Assembly: GCA_026260175.1 (NCBI GenBank) | Contig: JAKCWW010007990.1 | Location: forward strand, 1-27,444 | Length of the DNA stretch: 27,444 nucleotides | From: Reticulitermes lucifugus | Lineage: Eukaryota; Arthropoda; Insecta; Blattodea; Rhinotermitidae | Direction of reading: 5' to 3' | Part shown: one piece after another, positions 19,701-26,544 of the stretch | How the letters are laid out: each line of letters starts with the position of its first letter | Position numbering within the stretch: position 1 is the first letter of the stretch | The notes under the pieces: model-generated | The model's database searches: none | Told to the model about the DNA's origin: nothing | The model's input: only the letters and a program-made list of their open reading frames with translations | Position numbers and translations under genes: made by a program

Positions 19701-21731
19701 TATTTGTACTACAAATACACTAAATAATTACACAAAAACTTACATTTTGGTGATAAATCATAAAAATCTTATTAGTCATACCAAAATACTGACAATTGTG
19801 TCACACCAAAATGTAATAGGCAATATATCACATCTGTCTAGGAAATTCTGTGGTAGTCTGATTGCTTTAATGGGTATGAAGTCAAATTAAATATTCTGGT
19901 TGTATAGAACATTCAACATATGAAGAAAATAATCTAAAATACACACTTCCATCTAAACAAGTGCTACTCAAACTTTTTGAGCCGCAACCCAGATTCGGCC
20001 AATAAATATGTTTTGTGATCCCAGCAGTAAGAAATAAAGATAACGGTAGTGGTAAAATAAAAAAATATGAATCTATACAAAAAATATATTTTAAGGATTA
20101 AATGCAATGAAGATAAACACATATGCAATTCCATAATTCTGCATGAGCCTGGGTTTAGTACAGTGACATCTATTATGACTCTGATACCTAAGAGTTAATC
20201 TTCTGATCTTGTAAATTTGAATTTTTCTGTGTTTCACGAAGTATTCCTCAAACTGAGAAAACTTTGCCAACCATATGATAACTTCAGTGACAAAACAGTA
20301 ATTTTGTTTGGCTGCTTCAATACTTTTCATTGAAAGGATGGCAACCCTGGTGGTCAAGGGTCTGCGTCACTTTTTATAACATGACAGTCATGCTGACATT
20401 GCCAGTGTTACTACAAGTGATTATGTACAAGAAATACTCCTTTTAATAAATGTATAAAAGTAGGGTGAGTCAGTAATAAGTAGATTCATGAAACTGTTTC
20501 ACAACCCACTCAGAATATCTTTGTGACCCAAATTTGGATCGCAATCAATAGGTTGAGAAACACCAATCTAAACAAATATTAATGTTATTAATATGTTAAA
20601 TAAATGTTAAAATATTAATGTTAATGTGACATTTCTTCCACTCCAAATGGGGTATACCACCATGAGTCACTCACCAATATGTTACATGTTGAAACAAGGT
20701 ATGCCACAGAAAAATGAGGAAATTAAGATCAAGGTAGCAGACACAAGTAACTGGACTGTATGTTGTTCATTCTGCAATAGTAGGATATGGTCCGCATATA
20801 AGTCCATGAAATGGAAGGAGAATGAGTGAATTTCATATGGGATTCTGAAAGCCCGAACCATGTTAAATGTTACGTCTACTGCCAAAAATTGAACACAAAA
20901 ATATAAATTTAGCCCCACTTATGTGAATACATGTGAAAAATGCAGATGGTTGATGTTTTTCATGTTACGTTTACTACTCATCACAAGTTTTATCTACAAC
21001 AGCTGACATGGCTTAAAGGAATAAACACCTTTGCTTTCAAAAGTCCTTTCTATAAACCGATTTACATATAATCACTGTGTCCTTCTGTAAACCCACAAGT
21101 GGGTAAGTACATCAAATACTCAATTGTCACTTTTTGACAACAAGTTTCTCTAAACTGAAACTATCAAACTGGAACTCCTACAGAATAATCATTCCTTTTG
21201 TAATTCCATGACTGTTGATTAATGAATTTTCAGTGAACTAAAGGGTAGCCAGGTAATTCATTCAACTGCATGACTAGGCTACAAGTTGAAGGAACTGGGG
21301 ACCAATTTCCAACAGAGGCAGAGACTTTTTTCTATCATCCAGGGTGGTCAAGGGGTCTACCCAGCCTGCCTTCTAATGGGCATTTTTGCCATGCCTTGGA
21401 CTACTGCGCCTGCTGGGACCCACTGCCCCCCCCTTCCCCCCTGACCCAGCCATGCCATTCTTACTACTTGATAAGTGTACCATTAAGACTAATTAAGGAA
21501 CATTATATACAGCAAATGTGTGTATGCCATTCAGGTTATCAGAAGGAGCAGAAGAATCACATTCAACCTGAAATCAATCATGCATCTTACCAAGAGGAAA
21601 AGATACATAATGATCCTTTTCCTGGTGCTGTAATGACTCCTGGTTCAAGCTTCAGCAAGGAACTGAATACAGTACCCAAGAATAGTACTTCAGGAGGACG
21701 AAGTGTTCACACAGCAATGCAAATCAATTAA
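4612..21731 (+). CDS. nrf-6: NRF-6-like membrane acyltransferase gene, C-terminal exons (gene-level entry)
   Basis: Proposed spliced CDS: 4612-4786, 9369-9547, 12569-12704, 14557-14761, 15518-15660, 19313-19415 and probably 21535-21731. Phases agree at every junction (0, 2, 0, 1, 0, 1), giving about 378 residues. The product matches the C-terminal half of 'nose resistant to fluoxetine 6' proteins, multi-pass membrane proteins of the acyltransferase 3 family. In C. elegans nrf-6 is linked to lipid or drug transport in the intestine; the exact substrate of insect members is mostly unknown. Seen family landmarks, in order: FGSGPIWD, CxxNWW-like [34 protein letters not shown], a GWLLA helix, [32 protein letters not shown] and a FEIP-containing last helix. 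The N-terminal NRF domain and first membrane helices are missing, so the gene starts upstream of the window. Intron sizes run from about 0.75 to 4.6 kb and are filled with repeats. Family assignment is firm; orthology to one particular nrf-6 paralogue is not decided. Confidence 0.88.
4787..6194. other. Intron A-B, left part, nothing recognised
   Basis: AT-rich, apart from a microsatellite at 4950 and an A run near 5800. 5820-5960 is more GC-rich but has no credible coding frame. Confidence 0.55.
4950..4971 (+). repeat. (AAAT)n microsatellite
   Basis: Five tandem AAAT-type units. Confidence 0.85.
6257..6272 (+). repeat. (GT)n microsatellite in mariner relic
   Basis: Short GT run inside the C-terminal part of the mariner relic. 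Confidence 0.85.
6738..6987 (-). mobile_element. SINE family 1 copy inserted in mariner relic
   Basis: Read on the - strand it begins at a Pol III B-box-like GGATCGAATCCC (6987-6976). It continues through the family body (contains 'ccacccagcctcctatacaatgggtacc') and ends in 'gaactttacctttact'. The A box is missing, so the copy is 5' truncated. It separates two halves of a mariner transposase reading (see 6195-7075), which makes it younger than the mariner. Confidence 0.8.
7106..7365 (+). repeat. Unclassified interspersed repeat, copy 2
   Basis: Same ordered blocks as 3333-3705, ending 'caatactagccaaaccggaa' and 'ccaccactgcaa'. It abuts the 5' side of the mariner relic on the opposite strand, so one may have inserted into the other. 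Confidence 0.55.
7366..9368. other. Intron A-B, right part, nothing recognised
   Basis: Low-complexity AT-rich sequence with no clear repeat or exon, ending in the T-rich acceptor tract of exon B. Confidence 0.55.
9369..9547 (+). CDS. nrf-6: NRF-6-like exon B
   Basis: The exon follows the acceptor ...TTTTTATCCACAG and ends before a consensus GTAAGT donor (9548-9553). It encodes 59 full codons plus two bases. It opens with [14 protein letters not shown], the most diagnostic motif of the family (C-L-x-E/H-T-W-Y-L-x-x-D-M-Q). This joins directly to the end of exon A (...SSEM|CL...), as in other family members. A membrane helix follows ([12 protein letters not shown]), then a basic turn (KRPKFG), a second helix ([17 protein letters not shown]) and a short polar loop. 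No methionine starts the exon, so ATG-based ORF calling misses it. Confidence 0.88.
11727..11885 (+). mobile_element. SINE family 2, 5'-truncated copy
   Basis: 'ttcattgacttaat', 'gaacctctaacagaaatgag', 'atgtgccgattttctggaac' and 'gcctcaacctcctgg' follow each other in the same order as in the 18773-19093 copy. The tRNA-like head and the end are absent. Lies in the B-C intron. Confidence 0.75.
12522..12525. other. Assembly gap (4 N) beside a poly-C run
   Basis: Four N directly after nine C residues, 43 bases before NRF-6-like exon C. Probably an unresolved homopolymer. Confidence 0.99.
12569..12704 (+). CDS. nrf-6: NRF-6-like exon C
   Basis: The acceptor is CATTCTTTCACTAG and the donor is AAAG|GTAATA. 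The first base completes the two-base remainder of exon B (AT+G, Met) and the exon ends in phase 0. It encodes [23 protein letters not shown] and a hydrophobic stretch. This corresponds to the family segment Y-x-K-P-[WY]-[TS]-R-x-x-P-Y-x-V-G-x-x-x-G-Y, in which the protein re-enters the membrane. The exon closes with a basic loop ([14 protein letters not shown]). The segment between the exon B helix and 'YTHNRATP' looks roughly ten residues shorter than in relatives I can recall, so a tiny extra exon could exist in the 3 kb intron. A 4-N gap lies just upstream (12522-12525). Confidence 0.82.
12705..14556. other. Intron C-D, nothing recognised
   Basis: The longest open frame (13407-13754, +) lacks a recognisable domain and overlaps another frame. 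AT-rich otherwise. Confidence 0.55.
14557..14761 (+). CDS. nrf-6: NRF-6-like exon D
   Basis: The acceptor is ACATGTTTTGCAG and the donor is GGAG|GTACGT. The exon starts in phase 0 and ends with one base of a Gly codon. It encodes 68 residues: a helix with [17 protein letters not shown], an amphipathic segment with two related aromatic-acidic units ([18 protein letters not shown]), and a second helix ending [12 protein letters not shown]. Family members have the pattern 'A..R..W.....W..FAC..GYGG' in this place. The upstream ATG at 14539 belongs to the intron end and is not a start. Confidence 0.87.
14762..15517. other. Intron D-E, nothing recognised
   Basis: The shortest intron of the gene (756 bases), with no repeat identified. 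Confidence 0.6.
15518..15660 (+). CDS. nrf-6: NRF-6-like exon E
   Basis: The exon begins after GTGCTGTTGCAG and ends at AAAAG|GTTAGT. Joined to exon D, the split codon gives Gly, producing [21 protein letters not shown]. This matches the conserved family run GG-x-[VI]-N-x-[FL]-L-[SA]-W-x-x-x-x-P-L-[SA]-R-L-[TS]-Y, followed by [15 protein letters not shown]. It is one of the last membrane helices, with the conserved histidine near its end. The exon ends in phase 0 after HNDDREK. The length is 143 bases (48 codons with the carried base). Confidence 0.9.
16050..16265 (-). mobile_element. LINE 3' fragment
   Basis: One - strand frame reads [15 protein letters not shown], then a stop, then DDRVSKQ and KRKNKFGK. 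This resembles the C-terminal 'YRRNWKEH..RM...R.PK......GKR..GRPRKRW' tail of many insect non-LTR retrotransposons. Two or more breaks; not functional. Confidence 0.55.
16648..16844. mobile_element. Foldback-type insertion across assembly gap
   Basis: A perfect 27-bp inverted repeat (16680-16706 and 16820-16846) surrounds the 80-N gap. The whole is bracketed by the 14-bp direct repeat AACACTGGTTAACT at 16634-16647 and 16845-16858, a likely target-site duplication. The repeat sequence on either side appears to be one interrupted unit, which supports an insertion. The family was not identified; the unknown interior prevents it. Confidence 0.6.
16707..16786. other. Assembly gap (80 N)
   Basis: Run of N between two arms of an inverted repeat; the true length is unknown. 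Confidence 0.99.
16860..18285 (-). mobile_element. Non-LTR retrotransposon relic (reverse transcriptase to C-terminus)
   Basis: Translation of the - strand with frameshifts and stops gives, in order: an RT active-site region ([18 protein letters not shown] at about 18204-18151; FAED in place of FADD), a LINE segment resembling 'kyLG', then GNACYHS-like and [16 protein letters not shown] at about 17400-17340. It continues with [20 protein letters not shown], and the terminal zinc/basic block read as [12 protein letters not shown] across frames at about 17100-17060. Last comes an 'FVNTVVNL' end near 16965. This order is typical of an insect LINE family (jockey/RTE-like; exact clade not decided). 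It is interrupted by SINE family 3 and followed by another repeat with '[14 protein letters not shown]' (about 16935-16890). A long open frame on the + strand (16954-17460) is its shadow. Confidence 0.75.
17647..18042 (+). mobile_element. SINE family 3 with (GAA)n tail and perfect target-site duplication
   Basis: Head with A-box-like TGGTTAGCGTGC and B-box GGGTTCAATCCC, a ~300-base body unlike families 1 and 2, and a GAAGAAGAAGA tail. Flanked by the 10-bp direct repeat AATTTGTTCT at 17637-17646 and 18043-18052. The flanks join into one LINE relic on the other strand, so this is a clean, comparatively young insertion. The head is a decayed tRNA-like promoter and not a functional tRNA gene. Confidence 0.85.
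18773..19093 (+). mobile_element. SINE family 2, full-length copy
   Basis: tRNA-like head with A-box-like TGGCACAGTTGGTTGAGG and B-box GGGTTCGATTCC. The body contains 'cagcctctaacagaaatgag', an internal run of G (about 18951-18960) and ends near 'gtacagggattgctttacct'. It shares its body with 11727-11885. I could not find clear target-site duplications. It sits in the E-F intron of the NRF-6-like gene. Confidence 0.8.
19313..19415 (+). CDS. nrf-6: NRF-6-like exon F (last membrane helix)
   Basis: After the acceptor ...CTATGCAACAG at 19312 the frame reads [20 protein letters not shown], the last membrane helix, then [14 protein letters not shown]. That matches the C-terminal family motif in which a helix is followed by FE-x-P-x-x-x-L-E-K. 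Two ends are possible. Read through, the frame gives Gly-Lys and stops at TAA (19421-19423). However, that stop lies inside a perfect consensus donor, TTGG|GTAAGTAAAG (GT at 19416), so splicing to a further exon is likely. The polypyrimidine tract before the acceptor is weak, but the phase matches exon E. An ATG fifteen bases before the acceptor is intronic. Confidence 0.78.
19959..20565. mobile_element. hAT-type non-autonomous element with 8-bp target-site duplication
   Basis: The left end reads GTGCTACTCAAACTTTTTGA then GCCGCAACCC; the right end, reverse complemented, reads GTGTTTCTCAACCTATTGAT then GCGATCC. Both resemble the hAT (Charlie/ZBED type) terminal pattern CAGTG-TTCTCAA-C...CGCGACCC. 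Identical 8-bp flanks ATCTAAAC lie at 19951-19958 and 20566-20573, the length hAT transposases make. No transposase is seen inside the 607 bases. Confidence 0.85.
20574..21267. other. No gene recognised (putative intron F-G)
   Basis: AT-rich, with no exon or known repeat. If exon G is real this is intron sequence, otherwise intergenic. Confidence 0.5.
21268..21400 (+). mobile_element. SINE family 1, degenerate partial copy
   Basis: Starts 'tgactaggctacaagttg', like the region just after the A box of the 23729 copy. It keeps 'ccacccagc'-like 'gtctacccagcctgcctt' and 'aatgggca' in the same order and spacing. Weakly conserved; the 3' part is lost or replaced. Confidence 0.5.
21535..21731 (+). 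CDS. nrf-6: Probable NRF-6-like terminal exon G (polar C-terminal tail)
   Basis: Acceptor TGTGTGTATGCCATTCAG|GT at 21534. The two carried bases complete the Gly codon opened at 19415, so the phase fits. It encodes about 64 residues and stops at TAA (21729-21731). The tail is hydrophilic (starting [15 protein letters not shown], then an acidic-basic stretch and a Ser/Thr/Gly-rich end), as expected for a cytoplasmic tail after the last helix. I do not recognise sequence similarity, because such tails are poorly conserved. The call rests on splice phase, strong donor, open frame and lack of repeat resemblance. The alternative is that the protein ends at 19423 and this is a chance open frame. Confidence 0.5.
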
Positions 21732-22454
21732 ATAATGAATGGTATCAACTTATGTGGGAGACTCTTGCTCAGTCATGTAAACCCCACTGTGCAGTGGTAA
21801 TATGGCTTTTTTGCAATATTATTAAAGGCAGTAGATCCCACACAACCTTTTAGTCTGAAGATTCCAACCTAGACAAACATTTCAACACAGGCCAACTACA
21901 CACACCAAACTTGCAAATCACAACTTAGTTATTTTATGTAACTTGTGTACGGCAAATTTATCTTAAACATACAAAGGAAAGTTCTGCAAAGAATTTCTGA
22001 TATCTACCTATTTTAAATATTTCTTCTGAATCATGACACTAAGAAAAGTGTTATTTAAAACTTCCAATTTTACAAACTCAGGTGCACATAAAACTCCTGT
22101 GTTTTAAACAAAGGGCCATTAACAGCTAGAATCCCTGCCTGTCAAGACTGCTGCTCCAGTAGGCCATGACTGAACAGGACACTGGTCTCTAAGAGTATAC
22201 TTTTGGTAAAAAGACACTTGGCCACATTAGTTATCACATTTAATGATGAAGACAAAATCAGTCCCTGAAATACGGAATACAAATTCCACCTTCACGTGGC
22301 ATATCACCTGAGAAAACTCCACTGTATACAGTCCTGTGAAAGTTTCAAATCAACTACACTGGTTATCAGAAATTAAAAAAATGATAAATGGAACTGTAAC
22401 TTAGAAACATTTCAGCTATCTTAACTCACATGTTGGTAGTGGCACTTCCTTATT
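21732..22454. other. No gene recognised; possible 3' UTR then intergenic
   Basis: Holds the candidate ATTAAA signal at 21821. Nothing else recognised up to the LINE tail. Confidence 0.5.
21821..21826 (+). promoter_or_regulatory. Candidate polyadenylation signal for the NRF-6-like gene
   Basis: ATTAAA, the common variant signal, lies 90 bases after the stop of the proposed terminal exon. If the gene instead ends at 19423, AATAAA at 19648-19653 is the nearest candidate. Confidence 0.2.
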
Positions 22455-22725
22455 ATTAGGGTGACAAAATGAAGGGGAATGAGATGGGCAAGGTATGTGG
22501 CATGCATGCACAGTTCTGGTTGGAAAACTTGAATCAAAAAGGCCACTTGGAAGACCTAGACACAGACAGGAGAATAATATGAAAATGGATCTTAAAGAAA
22601 TAGGGTGGGGCGGGACAGAATGGATTCATCCGGCTCAGAATAGGGACAAGCAGCAGGGTCCTGTGAAATTGGTAATAAAGCTTTGCATTTGATGAAATTC
22701 TAGAAATTTCCTGACTACCTCAGGA
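22455..22725 (+). mobile_element. LINE 3' terminal fragment
   Basis: Reads RMRWARYVACM-like at the start, then after a frame change [20 protein letters not shown] and NMKMDLKEIGWGGTEWIHPA, ending before TGA at about 22690. This is the conserved C-terminal block of the same kind of LINE as the relic at 16860-18285, on the opposite strand. 5' truncated, as is usual for target-primed insertion. Confidence 0.75.
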
Positions 22726-22986
22726 CCTTTTAGCCTGTCATGACGTACTCCACTCCACGGAATTATTTAATGGAATTTCCTTCATGTTAGATGTAATTAC
22801 TGTACCATCACAACTCTTAACTGCTTCAGTTAGATATTGACACACCCTTCACACCAAATGTAATGGTCATGCAAGCAAACTCTATCAGAAGGCCCTCTTC
22901 CGTAAAAACATGAACACTACCTGCCTCAGTCTACATAACCATCTCGAGAAAAAACTTGTGTGTATATAGAGAATGATATCAGATTA

Positions 22987-23636
22987 CAGTATAATTCCTT
23001 TAATCCAGCACTCCTGATAGCTCGGCACTTGAGAAATGTAGTCCCAAGACCGAAAGTTCCGCTGTCCATAACTTCTGGCATGCGTACTGATTCCATGACT
23101 TTATCTTACATTATCTGGACCTTATTGAGTCCAGTGAGTTGCTGTAACAACTTTATAAAACTCAATATGATTAAACAAGGAAGAAACACATAACTTTAAC
23201 AATTCGACAGAAACTTGAAATAATCAGGAGGCTTGAGGGTGGCAAAGGCTGAAGAGAAGTTATGGTTTCATACAACATTGGAACATCAACAATCTATGAT
23301 ATAAAGACAAGGAAGGACCAATTACATCGAGTGAAAAGTGTGAAGGACTTTTCAAGCAACGAGACATTGAAACAGCCTAAATTATCGCAATTGAACAAGG
23401 TGTTGTACAAGTGGTTTACAGTAATGCATTCTGACAGAAAACCCGTGACAGGCCCTATAATTAAAAAAGCTGTCTTTTTTAAGATAAAATGAAAGTGACA
23501 AATACACATTCTATGAGGACAGTAACAAAAATTACCAGTAGGAACTTAAGTCAGTATAGGTACTTTCTGATAGTCTGGTATATTTAGTAATCTGACACTT
23601 CTGTCCTGTGGGTACTAGATTAAAGGAATTCTACTG
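22987..23636 (+). mobile_element. Tigger/pogo-like element, internally deleted, with partial transposase
   Basis: Terminal inverted repeats: left CAGTATAATTCCTTTAATCC, right (reverse complement) CAGTAGAATTCCTTTAATCT, flanked by TA on both sides (22985-22986 and 23637-23638). From about 23193 to 23492 one + frame, with a single internal TGA, reads TLTIRQKLEIIRRLE and later NIGTSTIYDIKTRKDQL. It continues with a KPVTGPIIKKA-like segment. These match the N-terminal psq-type helix-turn-helix and CENP-B-type DNA-binding region of Tigger/jerky transposases. The DDE catalytic domain is absent. Confidence 0.85.
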
Positions 23637-23728
23637 TACATACTGTATATACAAAATCAGCAGTGTCAATTCTTATTCTGTTCATTTCAGAAAAAACTCT
23701 TACGGAATAATGAAACTGCTTATTTATT

Positions 23729-24021
23729 ATGGGGTAAGGGGCACTGTAGTTGGTATAGTGACTAGGCTAAGGGCTCTACAAGTGAAGAATCATGGTTCAA
23801 TTCCTGGCTGAAGGAACAGATTTTTCTTTCTCCAAAGTGCCCACACTGGTCTGGGAGTCCACCCAGCACCCTACTCAATGGGTAATGAGTGCTCTCTCCC
23901 CAGTTGTACAGCAGTATGGTCACAAAGATGACCACTCACCTCCGTCTAGTGCTGAGAATAAGGAGTGGCGTTATACCTCCACTCCTCCATGCACTTTCAT
24001 GACATGGAGAAAACTTTACCT
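23729..24021 (+). mobile_element. SINE family 1 copy, full length with tRNA-like head
   Basis: The head carries an A-box-like TAGTTGGTATAGTG and a B-box-like GGTTCAATTCC at tRNA spacing. The body and the 'aaaactttaccttt' 3' end match the copies at 1-92 and 6738-6987. Possible 9-bp target-site duplication TTATTTATT at 23720-23728 and 24022-24030; it is simple sequence, so only moderately convincing. Confidence 0.8.
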
Positions 24022-24539
24022 TTATTTATTTTGACAGTCTCATGATTATATACAGGTATATTTCGGATGACTAGTGTTCTTTTATTGCTATGGAACAAAA
24101 TAATGATCACTTAATACTGTACATACTATGCATGCAACTGAACTCAGGAGAGTTACAAAGATTTCAAAATAAAAAGTGTCACCCATATTTGTTACAATAA
24201 TCTGTTGAAGAGCCAGTTTCTAGCACAATCCTACCTACAGCTCTTCTAATCTAAGTAAGTTCCATACTTGATAATACAGTGCTGCCACCTTAGAGCTTCC
24301 TGCAACTGTTAAGCCATTCTGGTGGAACGAGATGATCTACATATCAAGTTTGGCTGTGGAGATTTGGACTGATGGTGGAATTGACAAACCAAGAGCATAT
24401 ATATATCAAAAACAAAATGTATATAGATTAAAGCAGATACTGGAGATGCTGTCATTCTGTGTGCATTCCTAGCACTTCTGAAAAAGTTTACACTCAACAT
24501 GTTGAAGTTATTCTCTGGAAAAAAAAGAAACAAGAAACA

Positions 24540-24620
24540 CGGAACCCCAGTCTTCTGTGCAACATTTGTGAGAGATTTCTGAGGGGAATGTTCCAGCTTA
24601 GCACCAATTTCATCCAATTT
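24540..24620 (-). pseudogene. Possible transposon helix-turn-helix fragment
   Basis: The - strand frame starting at 24617 reads DEIGAKLEHSPQKSLTNVAQ and KTGVP. This resembles the first helix-turn-helix ('R-S-P-x-K-S-L-R-x-[LA]-[AS]-x-x-x-G-[VI]') of insect mariner/Tc1-like repeat proteins. The following sequence is not clearly homologous. Short match, low certainty. Confidence 0.35.
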
Positions 24621-25355
24621 CTCTCAAGTGGGCATTGTGCATGTCAAATTTTTCGTGACACAATAATTTTCCTGTGTGCCTTACTTTAGTCACATTGAAA
24701 TACACATTCAAATCTTCTCCATATTGTCCTTACAGCATAATTTATCACAGAAACATTTTCTTTGTGGTGGTTTATTTAATGACAGACTGTAATTCAGAAT
24801 ACAGAGCAGTGAATGGTAGGACTGATGAATGATGAACTAGAAAGGATTTTAAGGAAATGGTTGAGAACTAACAGAGGTACTACCTGGCATATGCCTGGAG
24901 GAACATAGAAAAGCCACAAAAACCTGCTGATAACGCAACTGAGATTCAAACCAAGCATCATATGAAAAGAAGTCTAGATTGTTACCACAACACCCCATTT
25001 GATCACATATGCATGGAAGACATTTCCGTATGTACCTCACACATGGCATTTTGGTGCAAGAAAGAACATGACTGAGTGAACAAGTGTTTACTGTACAGGT
25101 CACATAAAGCAGCAGGAATTAAAGCAATATGGTGCTCAGGCCAAGTGTCAGCCAGCTCATAAAACATATGCCCCATGACACTGCTCGCATCTCTTGAAGA
25201 TTCAAGCTAATCATGTATCCTTCAGCTTATTATAAACAGAAACACACAAACAAATGAAATTTGTGGTTTTATAAATTAAACTCAGCATAAAGAGCTTGGA
25301 ATGAAAAATAGAAAGTATCAGTAACCCAATAAAGTAAATAAACAGAAGTCATCAC

Positions 25356-25361
25356 TTTATT
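25356..25361 (-). promoter_or_regulatory. Candidate polyadenylation signal for NUB1-like gene
   Basis: AATAAA on the - strand (TTTATT on +) about 320 bases after the stop codon. It would give a plausible 3' UTR. Other A/T-rich variants are nearby, so the choice is weak. Confidence 0.25.
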
Positions 25362-25681
25362 TCTAAGAAGGTGACACTACATCAGCTGTTGATATGTTCA
25401 CAGCATTTCAACTCTGGCTATGTTTGGATGTATACACCATAGCAATAACATGTAAGACTAGATAAGACTATCCAAGAGAGTATTAAAATATATCTTTTTG
25501 GTTATATTAGTATATTAACTCTGGACTGTTAGAAACTGTTTGGCATTCTGCAACACTTCAATTACTGTGCATGTTTCACTGTAATCAAGAGGTAGTAATT
25601 TCATGCAAATGTGGCCTTTAGGTTCAAGGTTATTCTTCATACAGTGAATGTACCATCATTTCATTAAAAAAAATATGTGCT

Positions 25682-25911
25682 TCAAGGGTTTGCTAACAGT
25701 GTCTGATACTCCCTCAAAAATGTTTCTTCAAGTTCTAGAGTCAGATCCAAATGATCATCTTCCTCAGTTGGCATACCATCAGCCAAACGTTGGTATGCCA
25801 GTCGCTCCTTCTCTCGGGCTTCCTCTTTTGTACCAGTTTTTACACTTGCATCTGCCTTTTTCTTCTTGTCCTTCACGTCAACTTTCTCACATTCATCAGG
25901 ATCATCTGAAT
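25682..25911 (-). CDS. NUB1: NUB1-like terminal exon
   Basis: The acceptor is TTGTTGTTCATAATAG at 25912. The first two bases complete the Asp codon from the previous exon, and TGA lies at 25684-25682. It encodes 75 residues: an acidic start (DSDDPDECEKVD), a lysine cluster (KDKKKK) that could act as a nuclear signal, a charged helix (EEAREKERLAYQRLADGM) and the tail EEDDHLDLTLELEETFLREY. The last part resembles the conserved end of animal NUB1, where an acidic 'EE-x-Y-L-D-x-T-L-E-x-E' is followed by a hydrophobic helix. The length after the UBA domain is also about right. Confidence 0.8.
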
Positions 25912-26149
25912 CTATTATGAACAACAAATTATTTTCCAAAAATTAAATAAATAAATAAACTCTCAAACGTCGGTGTTATATAAAGCCAAAATAATATGTT
26001 GAGAGAAGACGTAACTTACCATCAGTGCAGCGTTCACCGTCAATAACACCTCCACACATTACCAACTCTTCCACTGCCTTTTCCACATTACCTTGGTGAC
26101 GCTGCAAAGCTATTTTTCCCATGCGTGGATCAAATCCAATGGCCACAAC
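25682..26149 (-). CDS. NUB1: NUB1-like gene, last two exons (gene-level entry)
   Basis: Joined exons 26149-26020 and 25911-25682 give about 119 residues: a UBA domain, a lysine-rich linker and an acidic C-terminus resembling the end of NEDD8 ultimate buster 1. NUB1 in animals binds NEDD8 and FAT10 and their conjugates through UBA domains and delivers them to the 26S proteasome. It is nuclear or cytosolic. The ubiquitin-like domain and earlier UBA domains must lie on exons beyond 27444. The gene is convergent with the NRF-6-like gene, with about 4 kb of repeat-rich DNA between their ends. Confidence 0.78.
26020..26149 (-). CDS. NUB1: NUB1-like penultimate exon (UBA domain)
   Basis: On the - strand the acceptor is TTTTCAATTGTGTCCAG and the donor is ATG|GTAAGT. 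It starts in phase 0 and carries one base out. It encodes VVAIGFDPRMGKIALQRHQG then NVEKAVEELVMCGG. This is a textbook UBA domain: the MGF/MGY-type loop (here IGF), x-x-x-x-x-x-A-L-x-x-x-x-G-N-[VI]-[ED]-x-A-[VI]-[ED]-x-L. The usual Met before Gly-Phe is replaced by Ile. The exon continues with a short polar segment (VIDGERCTDG). A C-rich polypyrimidine stretch precedes the acceptor. Confidence 0.85.
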
Positions 26150-26193
26150 CTGGACACAATTGAAAAGAGCATTAAATGGAAGTGATGTGGTGT

Positions 26194-26233
26194 GGGGGGG
26201 TGGGGGGACTTTAACAGAGGAAAGGAGGGGGGG
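26194..26233. repeat. G-rich (+)/C-rich (-) tracts next to NUB1 acceptor
   Basis: G runs of 7 and 6 at 26194-26207 and 7-8 at 26226-26233. On the transcribed (-) strand they form a C-rich pyrimidine stretch 45-85 bases upstream of the UBA exon acceptor. Confidence 0.6.
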
Positions 26234-26544
26234 CTTGTTGAGATACACAGGTATATATAATCACACATTTTAAAACACATGATACAGTTCATTACTGAAT
26301 GCTACAGCTTAGCACTTTCACAGCTTCTCTACACACTTTGAGAAATGCTCTTTTTAACTACAACATGTTCCGGGTAATATTCTCCACCACAACCTTTGTG
26401 TAAATAAACAACAAAATTACACAGAACCTTGGTCACAGTATAGAAATATATCCAGTTTCTCAATGAATGGTAATTTTCAGTTCCTGCATTCTGCATGCAT
26501 CTTTCTTAAGCATGTTGTCAGTCAAATTACCCCACAATAAAATA

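Larger units (their letters stand above)
24031..25681. other. Intergenic / NUB1 3' UTR side
   Basis: Contains the weak transposon-like fragment near 24600 and the candidate polyadenylation signal at 25356. Otherwise nothing recognised. Confidence 0.5.
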
